NCBI GenBank assembly: GCA_965237855.1
Contig: CBDEGK010000004.1
Coordinates: forward strand, 1,054,001-1,118,000
Length of the DNA stretch: 64,000 nucleotides
Source: CBDEGK01 sp965237855
GTDB lineage: Bacteria; Pseudomonadota; Gammaproteobacteria; Pseudomonadales; Halieaceae
Direction: 5' to 3'
Shown: piece after piece, positions 25,651-34,516 of the stretch
Numbering within the stretch: the first letter of the stretch is position 1
How the letters are laid out: each line of letters opens with the position of its first letter
Made by a program: the position numbers and the translations under genes
Notes under the pieces: model-generated
What the model was told of the DNA's origin: nothing
What the model saw: the letters and a program-made list of their open reading frames with translations, nothing else
Database searches by the model: none

Positions 25651-26606
25651 CACCGAAGCTGACGATCATTGTTATAGCCTACAACATGGCCGCACAACTG
25701 GAGCGCACGCTGCACACCCTCAGACCCAAGTATCAACGGGGTGTTCGGGCCAGGGATTATGAAGTCATTGTTGTAGAAAACCGGTCCAGCGACTGCCTCC
25801 CCGATAAAGTACGCGACCAACTGGCGCCAAACGCGCGCTACTTCCTCCGCGAGGAAGAATTGCAGACACCGGTGCCAGCAATTAATTTCGCCTTTGAACA
25901 AGCTCGGGCGCCCTTTGTCGGCCTGATCGTGGATGGTGCCAGAATGCTCAGCCCCGGCGTCGTCAAAACCAGCCTCGATGCGTTTGCCATTAGTCCAAAC
26001 GCCATTGTGGCAGTGCCGGGCTATCACCTTGGGCAGCGAGAGCAACACCTGCACACCGATCCACAACAAGCCCTGGACGAAGAAACTGCCCTGCTGGCGT
26101 CGGTAAAGTGGCGGCAGGACGGCTACCAACTTTTCACCGTATCGACATTTAGCGGCGCCAATCGCCGGGGTTACCTGCAGCCAATCATGGAATGCAATTG
26201 TGTCTTCGCCGCCACTGGCAATTTCAAGCGCATCGGCTACGCAGACCCCAGCTTCACCTATCCTGGCGGCGGCAGCATCAATCTGCATATGTACAGAAGC
26301 CTGGGAATGCTCAGCGGCACCCGTCTGTTCGTACTGCCAGGGGAAGGATCATTCCACCAATATCATGGCGGCGTAACCACATCGTCATACGAAGACCGAC
26401 AAGCCGAAATTGAGCGACATCGTGTACAATTGCATGCCAAATGGTCAGAGGGTTTCCACAGCCTCCGGCGCGAGCCAGAGCTGCTGGGAGAGGTTTCCAG
26501 ACCGGCACTACCATTTTTGCAAGATTCCTTGACCCGCTGCCAGAATCGACTCGCACGACGAGAAGCAGACGGGCTTGAACCCTGGCCCGACGATGAACTC
26601 ACCTAA
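25647..26606 (+). CDS. GT2-like glycosyltransferase, GEGxFHQxHGGVTT subfamily, copy 2
   Basis: Protein of 319 residues, paralogue of the gene just upstream: TIIVIAYNMAAQLERTLHTL, DYEVIVVENRSSD, LIVDGARMLSPG, VPGYHLGQ, FSGANRRGYL and GEGSFHQYHGGVTT. It lacks the N-terminal basic helix of copies 1 and 3. Start GTG 25647 overlaps the previous stop. The tandem arrangement suggests duplication followed by divergence, perhaps to add consecutive sugars. Confidence 0.75.
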   Translation: MTPKLTIIVIAYNMAAQLERTLHTLRPKYQRGVRARDYEVIVVENRSSDCLPDKVRDQLAPNARYFLREEELQTPVPAINFAFEQARAPFVGLIVDGARMLSPGVVKTSLDAFAISPNAIVAVPGYHLGQREQHLHTDPQQALDEETALLASVKWRQDGYQLFTVSTFSGANRRGYLQPIMECNCVFAATGNFKRIGYADPSFTYPGGGSINLHMYRSLGMLSGTRLFVLPGEGSFHQYHGGVTTSSYEDRQAEIERHRVQLHAKWSEGFHSLRREPELLGEVSRPALPFLQDSLTRCQNRLARREADGLEPWPDDELT

Positions 26607-26621
26607 CACACGGTAATGTGA

Positions 26622-27395
26622 ATGAGCCTCTACTTCCCACCATCTCTACAGCGTTTTGACCCGGATCGCATGGTATTCAGCACCTGGGTCGACCACATGC
26701 CATTTGGCTACGATATCGTCGAAGCCATTCAGCCCCGCCTAGTGGTGGAGCTGGGAACTTACAACGGCCTGTCGTTCTTCACTTTCTGTCAGTCGATGAA
26801 GGAAAACAACATCGACGGCCTCTGTTACGCCGTGGATACCTGGGAAGGCGACCAGCATACTGGCGGCTACGACAACAGCATCATGGAAGACGTGCGCTCC
26901 CACGCCAGAAAACACTATCGCGGCACTACCTATCTGCTACAGATGTACTTCAACGAGGCGCTGCCGCAATTTGAAGACAACAGCATTGAACTGCTTCACA
27001 TTGATGGCCTGCACACCTACGAAGCGGTGAAAGAGGATTTCGAAAACTGGTATCCCAAGGTCGCCCCCGGTGGGGTGGTGTTATTTCATGACGTGCAGGC
27101 AAAACTCAAGGAATATGGTGCCTGGAAATTCTGGGAGGAACTGGCCCGGGATCACGACAGCTTCACCTTCAATCACGGTTTCGGTCTGGGTGTGTTACGT
27201 AAACCCAACGCTGAGGAGCCGCAACATCCGCTACTGAAATTGTTGTTCCGCTCCGACGCCACAGAACAGCAAGCTCTGCGTCAGCTGTATGTGCACGCCA
27301 GCGCCTTCATGGACGCACGCAGAAAATCACGTCGCTTTGACTCCATGCAGCAAGGCGCCAACAAGGCCAAAAAGGGTGGGCAGGGGAAAACCTGA
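26622..27395 (+). CDS. Class I SAM-dependent methyltransferase (Methyltransf_24-like)
   Basis: Protein of 257 residues with a Rossmann-type methyltransferase fold: VVELGTYNGLSFFTF (motif I), YAVDTWEGD (motif II acid), and ELLHIDGLHTYEAVKEDFENWYPKVAPGGVVLFHD, which matches the cephalosporin-hydroxylase/Methyltransf_24 type often found in surface-glycan loci. The C-terminal 60 residues are basic and probably flexible. Last gene of the operon starting at 23986; its end abuts the convergent oxygenase gene, one base apart. Confidence 0.78.
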   Translation: MSLYFPPSLQRFDPDRMVFSTWVDHMPFGYDIVEAIQPRLVVELGTYNGLSFFTFCQSMKENNIDGLCYAVDTWEGDQHTGGYDNSIMEDVRSHARKHYRGTTYLLQMYFNEALPQFEDNSIELLHIDGLHTYEAVKEDFENWYPKVAPGGVVLFHDVQAKLKEYGAWKFWEELARDHDSFTFNHGFGLGVLRKPNAEEPQHPLLKLLFRSDATEQQALRQLYVHASAFMDARRKSRRFDSMQQGANKAKKGGQGKT

Positions 27396-27396
27396 A

Positions 27397-28128
27397 CTAT
27401 TCGCCCGGAAGATTTTGCCACAGGGTGTCGTGGGCGCTATCCCCTTCAACATCTGGCCGGCCATTCGTGTAGTAATACAGTGCAATTGATTTGCGGGTGA
27501 CGTCGTCGGGACACTCCAGTGGCTCCGGATGGCCGTGGAAGGAGCTGGATGTGGTACTGAAGATGACACAACGACCAGCCACCGGGGCAATCGAGTGGAT
27601 CCGCTTGTCCACCGTCTTGTTCCACAGCTCCAGGTTGCCACCCCACTCCGCCTGCCAATTTTCATTAAAATAGATCAGCAGGTTAAGCCGTCGATCCAGC
27701 TGTACTTCCGGGTGCTTGTTGAAGTCCGCATGCACGCGCAAGAAACCCCCTGGCAGGGTTTGGTGTACGCCCCCACCGAGCAGGTACGGGTCGGGGATGA
27801 GGTTTTCAATACCCGTCATTTTTTCCAGCAGGCAAACAAAGCGGGAAGAATTTAGCTCCCAGTAGAGTCTGCGCAGGGCAATATTGACAGCCGCCTCCCT
27901 CGACACCCAGCGTTTTCGAAACTGGGCCGGCTTGCCACTGGTCATATCCGCCGAGCGATCTTCCTGCCCGGCCTTCACCACGGCTGGCGGGAAATGTGGC
28001 AACAGCGCAGCCACGATCGCCGAGCTGAGAAAACTGTCGAGCGCAATATGCGGGAAGGGCTGAGCGGCCTGGTAGGCACTGGCAGCCTCAAGCATGCGCG
28101 GGCCAATTTCGGGGTAATCCAATAACAT
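27397..28128 (-). CDS. 2OG-Fe(II) oxygenase, copy A
   Basis: Protein of 243 residues with the double-stranded beta-helix iron site: HADF (His-x-Asp) in GGFLRVHADFNKHPEVQLDRRLNLLIYFN and the distal His in SFHGHPEPL, followed by RKSIALYYYT with the arginine that binds 2-oxoglutarate. It probably hydroxylates a glycan or lipid group. The start is at ATG 28128, with GGAG eight bases upstream overlapping the previous stop. It is a clear paralogue of the next upstream gene. Confidence 0.82.
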   Translation of the reverse strand: MLLDYPEIGPRMLEAASAYQAAQPFPHIALDSFLSSAIVAALLPHFPPAVVKAGQEDRSADMTSGKPAQFRKRWVSREAAVNIALRRLYWELNSSRFVCLLEKMTGIENLIPDPYLLGGGVHQTLPGGFLRVHADFNKHPEVQLDRRLNLLIYFNENWQAEWGGNLELWNKTVDKRIHSIAPVAGRCVIFSTTSSSFHGHPEPLECPDDVTRKSIALYYYTNGRPDVEGDSAHDTLWQNLPGE

Positions 28129-28133
28129 CCGAG

Positions 28134-28985
28134 CTACTCCAACTCCGGCAGCCGAGTTTCCGGCAACGGCTGCCAATCGGTACGCTGAGTCGCCTCAACC
28201 TCTCCATCTTCGCGGCCACGGCTATAGTAATAGGTAGCCACCGATTTTCTTGACTGCCCCGGCGGGCAACTGAGCGGGCGCGGATGGCCGTGGAATGAGC
28301 TTTCAGTGGTACTAAAAATCACACAGCGCCCGGCCAGGGGTCGTATACGGCGCTCACAACGACTCATATCGCGCGACCACAATTCCAATTCCCCGCCATA
28401 CTCATCCTTCCAATCGCGATTCAGGTAGAGCAGCACATTGAGACGACGATCCAGGTTGTACTCAGCGTGATTAGTAAAATCTGCATGCACCCCCAATACC
28501 CCGCCGGGTAGCACCTGATGCAAGCCACCGCCGCGCAGTTTCGGATCGGCGAGCAAGCCCGAGATACCGGTCAATTTTTCCAGGAAGCGCAGAAAAGTAC
28601 CGGAGTTCAATTCCCACATGAGCTCCCGCAAGGTCGGCGGCATTTCCTCGACGTGGGGCATACCGAGCTTGTTGAACTGCATCAGTTCGCCACTCTCCGT
28701 TTCCGCATGAACCTTGCGCCAGCTCAGCGGCTCCTCTGGTGCAGGAAACTCCGCCAACAATTCATCGACGGCCACTGCAGGGAGGAAATCTTCAATCATG
28801 ACATGGGGGAAGGGCGTGGCGCTGGCATATTGCACTGCATACTGATCTGCGAGGGCGAACAACCTGTCCGAATCCAGCAAGGGTAGCCGCCCAAGAAAAT
28901 TCTGCAGCGCAGCCGACTGATCAGAGCTGATCGCCCGCCCGGGTTTTTCCTGCTTCCCGGGGAATAAACGCTGCCAAAAACCCAT
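28134..28985 (-). CDS. 2OG-Fe(II) oxygenase, copy B
   Basis: Protein of 283 residues, paralogue of its downstream neighbour: GGVLGVHADFTNHAEYNLDRRLNVLLYLN, SFHGHPRPLSCPPGQSRKSVATYYYS, with the same iron and 2-oxoglutarate residues. An N-terminal amphipathic segment (MGFWQRLFPGKQEKPG) is unique to this copy. The ATG at 28985 has AAAGGGG eight bases upstream. The two genes form a two-gene operon that converges on the methyltransferase. Confidence 0.82.
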   Translation of the reverse strand: MGFWQRLFPGKQEKPGRAISSDQSAALQNFLGRLPLLDSDRLFALADQYAVQYASATPFPHVMIEDFLPAVAVDELLAEFPAPEEPLSWRKVHAETESGELMQFNKLGMPHVEEMPPTLRELMWELNSGTFLRFLEKLTGISGLLADPKLRGGGLHQVLPGGVLGVHADFTNHAEYNLDRRLNVLLYLNRDWKDEYGGELELWSRDMSRCERRIRPLAGRCVIFSTTESSFHGHPRPLSCPPGQSRKSVATYYYSRGREDGEVEATQRTDWQPLPETRLPELE

Positions 28986-29117
28986 GAATATACCCCTTTG
29001 ACCAGGCCGTATTATATCCACAGCTGTTGCCGGGAAACAGGGAAACCTGCTGCGCAACCTTGACCTGACGCAAGCTTGCTCCTATCGTGCCAGTGAATTA
29101 AACAATAGCCGGCAATA

Positions 29118-29888
29118 TTGAATACAAAATCCTCAAGCCAGCTTCGCGCCCTCTGCATACTGCCAGCAACCCTGCTGTTAGCCGGTTGTTTCCAGACCCA
29201 ACTCAATGGCACCGTGGCGGCAGCGACGGTTACTTTGACCACGCTGAGACAGCCGCTGCGGACACTTTATACAATCACCGGCAGCGATAAGTCGCAGATT
29301 ATCGAACATTACGGGCAGGATAAGTGGGACAAATCGAACACGGTAGAGAAGCTGACGTTGACCGGCGTTATTACCTTACCGGAAAAGGAACTGGCCAAGA
29401 AATACTACCTGCTGACCGCCAGCGGCGGGAGCAATCGCGATCCCGGGGCGCTTTTGCAGTACCTTGAGGACCCGCGCCCGGTGAATGGCTCCTGGCACGC
29501 AATCCTTCCCCCACACCGCGTTGGCCACAAAAACAACCGCATATCCCTGCTCACCGAGGCCAGTTACCAGTGGGTGATGGGGGAAACACACGGACAGCTA
29601 CCTACCGATAAAAAAATTGGCCAACTGCTGGATCAGGTATCCCGACACCTGGTCGGTGATGTCGACAGAAATGGAAGCGTTAATTACGACGATCTACTGT
29701 CCTGGGATATTTACTGGCATAAAAACCTGTATCTGGGAGACCCAGTGCTGCTGGAACAGCTGGACCTGGTGCTAAGCCTCAACTCAGTTGACGATATAGT
29801 GCGGAAATTTGCGCTGCGGTTGATTCCAGTACAACCGGGACCACTAGGGCCGCTTACGGGCAATAACCAGGAACTGCTTGCCGAATAG
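29118..29888 (+). CDS. Predicted lipoprotein sharing the CFQxQLNG domain
   Basis: Lipoprotein of 256 residues (lipobox LLAGC, Cys24) homologous over its whole length to residues 33-240 of the two-haem cytochrome at 12076: CFQTQLNG, GQDKWD, YYLLTASGG, LTEASYQW, and a dockerin-like calcium loop GDVDRNGSVNYDDLL. It carries no haem motif. The only usable start is TTG 29118, since an in-frame stop lies just upstream. The last 45 bases overlap the convergent methyltransferase gene. Role unknown; it may be an envelope binding module. Confidence 0.72.
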   Translation: MNTKSSSQLRALCILPATLLLAGCFQTQLNGTVAAATVTLTTLRQPLRTLYTITGSDKSQIIEHYGQDKWDKSNTVEKLTLTGVITLPEKELAKKYYLLTASGGSNRDPGALLQYLEDPRPVNGSWHAILPPHRVGHKNNRISLLTEASYQWVMGETHGQLPTDKKIGQLLDQVSRHLVGDVDRNGSVNYDDLLSWDIYWHKNLYLGDPVLLEQLDLVLSLNSVDDIVRKFALRLIPVQPGPLGPLTGNNQELLAE

Positions 29889-30509
29889 CGGCCACAGGAA
29901 CGGCAGGCGCAGATAGATGTCTACCAGCATTAGTGGTGGATTGCTCCCTGCCGACATGGAGTAAGGCAAAAAGCGCGCTATCGCCGTCTCGCCCTCAAAT
30001 CCGCTCAGTGACAATAGTTCCACAACACTGCGATCGGTCAGCGGAATATGATGATCCCAAAAGTCCCAGTATTCGCCACCGACAAAACGCAGGTTCGGGC
30101 CCAACAGGATAATTCTTCCACCGGGTTTCAGACAGCGATTAGCCTCATCAATGGTTCGCTGCAGGTCAGCTTTAGCGGACAAATGCTCCAGAAAATTACT
30201 GCTGAACACCACGTCGAGACTGTTGTCTTCCAGCGGCCATGGGGTGGAGCAGTCCTGGCCCAGGAACTCGACACCGGCGCCGAGAAATTGTGCGGAATCG
30301 GGGTTCATATCCATGGCATAACACTGCGCGGCTTGAATATTGCGGCTGAACTCGCCCCAACCACAACCGAGATCGAGAACGATCTGATTCTCACCGACCC
30401 ACGCCTGCAACCGTCTGTGAATTATTCGCTGCCATACGGCATCGCGATAGGCTTCATTGTCGCTGAAACGACGTTGATACTGCTCGCTTAGGGAATCCGA
30501 TTCCGTCAA
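29844..30509 (-). CDS. Class I SAM-dependent methyltransferase
   Basis: Protein of 221 residues (Methyltransf_11 type): VLDLGCGWGEFSRNI (motif I), CYAMDMNPD (motif II), NSLDVVFSSNFLEHL (motif post-II), and LKPGGRIILLGPN. The start is TTG 30509, overlapping the previous stop (TTGA). It is the last gene of a minus-strand operon with a GtrA protein, an FAD oxidoreductase and an epimerase-like protein. The substrate is probably a lipid-linked sugar or polyprenol, by context only. Confidence 0.8.
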   Translation of the reverse strand: MTESDSLSEQYQRRFSDNEAYRDAVWQRIIHRRLQAWVGENQIVLDLGCGWGEFSRNIQAAQCYAMDMNPDSAQFLGAGVEFLGQDCSTPWPLEDNSLDVVFSSNFLEHLSAKADLQRTIDEANRCLKPGGRIILLGPNLRFVGGEYWDFWDHHIPLTDRSVVELLSLSGFEGETAIARFLPYSMSAGSNPPLMLVDIYLRLPFLWPLFGKQFLVIARKRP

Positions 30510-30934
30510 GGGCGACTGGCTCCTCTAAAGGTGATGTACCGATGGCCGAGAAAACTGCTGAATACCGGCAGCATTATACCAGCAAGATGTGCCACAGCCT
30601 CCGCTGTCTGAACCCCAAGTTCTGTCTCTGCCTGCAGAAATTGAGCCAGGTACAAACTCAGCAACCAGGTCTGCACCAGCGCAAACAGGTTGACCAGGAT
30701 GTAGTAGAAAATTTCTGCAGCCACATGCTGACTGGAGCCCCAAAACACATAGGTTTTGTTGAGAAAAAAGCCAGTGCTCAAGCCGACACAAAACGCCATC
30801 AGCACCGCCGTTTCGAAATCGACAAACTGGCTGAACAATATCCGACTGAGAAAATTGGCCGCAGCCGCTGTTCCACCCGCCAGCAGGAAGCGCGCAAATT
30901 GTTCTGACAACAGCCGTTTAAATAATTTCTGCAC
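30506..30934 (-). CDS. GtrA-family membrane protein
   Basis: Small membrane protein of about 142 residues with four hydrophobic segments, GtrA/DPMS-like: FARFLLAGGTAAAANFLSRILF, LSTGFFLNKTYVFWG, and SFLGHRYITFRG near the C-terminus. Family members are proposed to flip polyprenol-linked sugars or to partner with GtrB-type transferases. Start uncertain: GTG 30934 gives a 17-base overlap with the upstream gene, TTG 30967 a 50-base overlap. A second GtrA protein is at 45281. Confidence 0.78.
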   Translation of the reverse strand: MQKLFKRLLSEQFARFLLAGGTAAAANFLSRILFSQFVDFETAVLMAFCVGLSTGFFLNKTYVFWGSSQHVAAEIFYYILVNLFALVQTWLLSLYLAQFLQAETELGVQTAEAVAHLAGIMLPVFSSFLGHRYITFRGASRP

Positions 30935-32210
30935 TGAGCTCTGCTGCCAGTTTTTCGCCAAGGGCAATACTCTCCGATATCGAACGGTCTTCGGGATAGT
31001 AGTAGGACGTATCAGCGACCCACAAATTTTCTATACCTGGATTGATGGGGGGCAAACCTTCAAGGAAGCCCGGCGGGCATATTACCTGAGCATAGCGATA
31101 ACGTCCCGCCTGCATCACAAGGATATCCTCCTCGACCAACGCTGGGTTGATTTTGAACAGATAGCTTTTGGAGCGCTGCACGAACCACTCATCACTCTGT
31201 TGATAATCCGGGTGTTCAAAAGGCAGGTAATACGGTAGGTAAACCACGGTTTCCGGCAGCGGGTTGAGATGCGAATACTCAATGATACCCGGCATGCTGA
31301 TTTCGGGATCATTGATATTTAGCCAGAAGTAAGGTGTCACCGAGCGCCTCAACTTGGCCAACACACAGACCACGGCAATATTATCGATGCTGGCATATGC
31401 TTGCCTGACCTCCACCGGCAAGCCCGGTATCATGTCTGGAACAAAGGGCAAGGGCACGGTGCTAATCACCGCGTCAAAGTGGATTGTATTCTCCCCAACC
31501 CGCACTCCCCGGCAACGACCCTCTTCTATCAACACTTCATCGACGCGGCTGCTCAGATGTATGCGGCCGCCACTTCCTTCAATGCTCGCAGCCATCGCCC
31601 GCAGTAAAGTGTCTGATCCACCCTCCAGGTAACCCATTTCCTCGGTAAAAATATTTCGCCGAGACTGGCCTACCCGGCGCATCCGCGACCAAATCCAGGC
31701 CGCCGACAAGTTGTCGGTATACTGGAAAAATTTGAGATCAAATAGCGGCCGCCACAATTCATCATAGCCCCGCCTGCCAACCCAGCGGCGCAGCCAGCTA
31801 ACCGCATCCATCTTGTCCAGTTTGCGCCAGTCACGGCGATGGGTAGACAGAAATACCAGTAGGCCATAGCGAATCTTGGAGATGAGATCGAGGCCCCGGA
31901 ACATCAGCAGGGCCTGGGGATTACCCCAGGCTTTCACTTCACCGCCATGATAGTAGCCCATGTGGGTTTCCACCCAACGCAGCTGGTCAGCAATACCGAG
32001 GTCTTCGAGCATGCGCAAATAGGGCGCATCGCCTTTGCAGATAAAGTGATAGAAGCGCTCTATTCGCAGCCCGGCGAAATCCATGGACGCGGTCATGCCA
32101 CCCAGAACCGCATCTGCCTCAAACAGGGAAACACGATGACCAGATTCCTGTAGACGCAATACCGTCGCCAGGCCCATGGGACCCCCACCTATAACCGCTA
32201 CATTTGCCAT
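30918..32210 (-). CDS. FAD/NAD(P)-dependent oxidoreductase, amine-oxidase/protoporphyrinogen-oxidase-like
   Basis: Flavoprotein of 430 residues. The N-terminal dinucleotide motif VAVIGGGPMGLATVLRL ends in the acidic LFEAD, followed by GGMTASMDFAGLRIERFYHFI. A second FAD contact (FDAVISTVPLPFVPDM) and a C-terminal IENLWVADTSYYYPEDRSISESIALGEKLA (starting near residue 395) complete the fold. Such enzymes recur in O-antigen and glycolipid loci beside GtrA-like proteins. Reaction unknown. The ATG follows the upstream TAG directly. Confidence 0.8.
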   Translation of the reverse strand: MANVAVIGGGPMGLATVLRLQESGHRVSLFEADAVLGGMTASMDFAGLRIERFYHFICKGDAPYLRMLEDLGIADQLRWVETHMGYYHGGEVKAWGNPQALLMFRGLDLISKIRYGLLVFLSTHRRDWRKLDKMDAVSWLRRWVGRRGYDELWRPLFDLKFFQYTDNLSAAWIWSRMRRVGQSRRNIFTEEMGYLEGGSDTLLRAMAASIEGSGGRIHLSSRVDEVLIEEGRCRGVRVGENTIHFDAVISTVPLPFVPDMIPGLPVEVRQAYASIDNIAVVCVLAKLRRSVTPYFWLNINDPEISMPGIIEYSHLNPLPETVVYLPYYLPFEHPDYQQSDEWFVQRSKSYLFKINPALVEEDILVMQAGRYRYAQVICPPGFLEGLPPINPGIENLWVADTSYYYPEDRSISESIALGEKLAAELSAEII

Positions 32211-33155
32211 CTAGAATTCCAAAGCCATGTCACTGTAGGTGGGATCGGTGAATGTCTCCCGCAATGCCAGATCCAGCTTGGTACTAACCACCCCAAACGC
32301 TTGCTCCCAGTCTACTTCCTCAAACAACTCATCGGTAACCAAGGCCTGCAATTGGAACACCGTAAAGGGTGGATTGGGGTCAAACCAGGCGTATATTCGC
32401 AGCAGGTAGTAAAACAACTGGTAGGGTATGCAGACAATCCAGGTACGACTCTGTATGGCATTGCGGATGGTACGCACAATTTCAAGATAGGACAGTATCT
32501 GCTTGCCGGTGATACTCACTGGTGGCAGCTCGGTCCGATTTTGAAGGCAACTGACAATAACCGCACAGAAATCCCGGGCGTACAGGGGTTGGCGCAAATA
32601 GTTGCCATCTCCAGGCACCGGGAATACAGGCACCCTCCGCATGAAGCGCGACAACCACCCAAAGTGCTTGCGGTCGAACCAGCCGAACATAAGAGTCGGT
32701 CGCAACACCATGCTCGGATTGACCGCCTTTACCACCAGTTGCTCCTGGGCAGTTTTGGAACGGCTATACAGATCATCGGCCAGAGAGGTCACCACCGATG
32801 AGCTGACATGCACCACATAGCAATCCGGGTTGTCGGCAAGAGCTTCTAGACACAGCTCCGTTGCGACTACATTGTTGTTGTGAAATTCCTCGGCAGCCAG
32901 ACCACCGATCTGGGCATGCAAAAACACCACCAGTTGCGCGCCTGCCAATTCGCTCATCCATTCACCGCGCCTGGACAGATCAACCTCCAACGCAGAGACA
33001 TCGGGATGAAGCTGGCGCAGGATATCGATATTGACCGCCGACTTATCCAGTGCGGTGATTCGGCTATAGCCTGCCTGCTTCAAGGAGACGATGAGATTCA
33101 GTCCGACCAGGCCCGCCGCACCGGTAATTACGACTTGTGGCATGTCACTGGTCAT
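32211..33155 (-). CDS. NAD-dependent epimerase/dehydratase (extended SDR)
   Basis: Protein of 314 residues with the extended-SDR start VVITGAAGLVGLNLIVSL, LDKSAVN after the second strand, and an active-site YSRSK (Tyr-x-x-x-Lys) preceded by VSSSVV. It probably modifies a nucleotide-sugar or similar substrate. Its ATG at 33155 overlaps the preceding stop (ATGA). Transcribed with the oxidoreductase, GtrA protein and methyltransferase downstream. Confidence 0.82.
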   Translation of the reverse strand: MTSDMPQVVITGAAGLVGLNLIVSLKQAGYSRITALDKSAVNIDILRQLHPDVSALEVDLSRRGEWMSELAGAQLVVFLHAQIGGLAAEEFHNNNVVATELCLEALADNPDCYVVHVSSSVVTSLADDLYSRSKTAQEQLVVKAVNPSMVLRPTLMFGWFDRKHFGWLSRFMRRVPVFPVPGDGNYLRQPLYARDFCAVIVSCLQNRTELPPVSITGKQILSYLEIVRTIRNAIQSRTWIVCIPYQLFYYLLRIYAWFDPNPPFTVFQLQALVTDELFEEVDWEQAFGVVSTKLDLALRETFTDPTYSDMALEF

Positions 33156-34437
33156 ACCGGGCGTCGGGCCGAACTCTGCCGAATTTGTTCAACCACGTCG
33201 CTGTTCGCCCGCGCCCAACGCTCCCGCTTGCGACGATCCTCTGCCAACACCCAATCAATGTTTTCCGCGGTCAATCGCACACCAAAGTCCGGGTGTTTTT
33301 CCAGGTCCGGGGAGGGACTGGCAAAGACAACATCCTGCAGCAGGGATCCCGTGCGTGGGGTCGGGTGGGTGGGATCAAAGAAAAATTTCATAGGCCTGCC
33401 GGGGCCAGTGGTGGCTGGCAGCGCCTCGGTGGTAATGCTGTTGTATCCACTGAAGTCCCACAATGGAAAGGTGTCTGTATCGAACTCCTGGGCCAATCGC
33501 AGGTTTAATGACACCACCTGGCGTTTAGCCGTTTCAAACTGCTCCCATACGCCGACTGCCCGCATATTCTCCTGCAAGCGAGCGTGGATGGGAGAAAAGA
33601 ACATAAGCAGCTCAACATCCTGCTGATAGGCCAGCCTGACCAGCTGGGCAATATTGCCAAGCTCATTGTGCCCGTTGCGAGGCTCCAACTGAAAGCACTT
33701 GTCTGGCGCTGGAAACCACTCCTGGGAACGATACCTCTTTTCTACCGCCAGGAATCTTGGCAGATACTGCACCGCCCGTGGTCGTGGACCCTTCCAGAAT
33801 CCATCGCTCTGCAAATACATAGGGTGGTTATCTTTACCAGCAAATGAAGACTGTCGTTGAATAGTGTCGATACTCTTCCTGGTTACCCCAATGGACACCA
33901 GGGAATCCAGGTAGTCCTCCAACTTTTGCGCGAACCGCGAGATCGAGTCGCTGGACTCCAGCTGCAAACGAGCCCGATGCTCCTTCTCATTCCTCACCTT
34001 CGCGGGTCTCTGCAATTATTCAACATCGGCAGATCCAGCGATAACAGCACGCGGCGAATGGGCGCTGCAGAACTCGCGTGCTGAAAACTCTGCAACTGCA
34101 TGCTGGCAGTGCTGCCCGGTAAGGCATAGTTGTAGGCATTGAATCCCTGCCAGCCAGGGTGTCGGCTACTCAGGGATGCCCCGGCCCGCGAGGTACCGAG
34201 AAGCAGGGCATCGGGCTGCTGGCGCGCCACAACATAGGGTTTACTGACGAAAAGACTGAGAAAAAACTCGGTTTTGAACTGATTCAGGCCTTTGATAGCG
34301 GGCGATTGGAACAGCGCCAAGGGATTGATCAACCAGTTGAACAGACCGAGGCCTGCCAATAACACCCCGGTCAAAAGAAGGGTTTTCTGCGTAAATTTCC
34401 TAGGATCCATAGGTATATTTTGTTCACTGTAGGGCAA
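33152..34437 (-). pseudogene. Frameshifted SGNH-like/exopolysaccharide-modification protein
   Basis: Two overlapping reading frames look like one gene. The 5' part (34437 to 33994) has a membrane anchor (TLLLTGVLLAGLGLFNWLI), then LLLGTSRAGASL and YNYALPGSTASMQLQSFQHA, ending after LLSLDLPMLNNCRDPRR. The 3' part (to 33152) continues with RNEKEHRARLQLESSD, LLMFFSPIHARL and a conserved D-x-T-H-P-T. Adding one C to the CCC near 34004 would join them as NNCRDPAKVRNEK. The intact form resembles SGNH-like partners of MBOAT proteins. It lies divergent from an MBOAT gene. Error versus real lesion cannot be decided here. Confidence 0.65.
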
Positions 34438-34516
34438 AACAATTCTATTACAAATTTGCCTTCAGTATAATCACGGAACAAGAAAACCAACTACTAACCC
34501 ATCAAAGCTATAGCGA

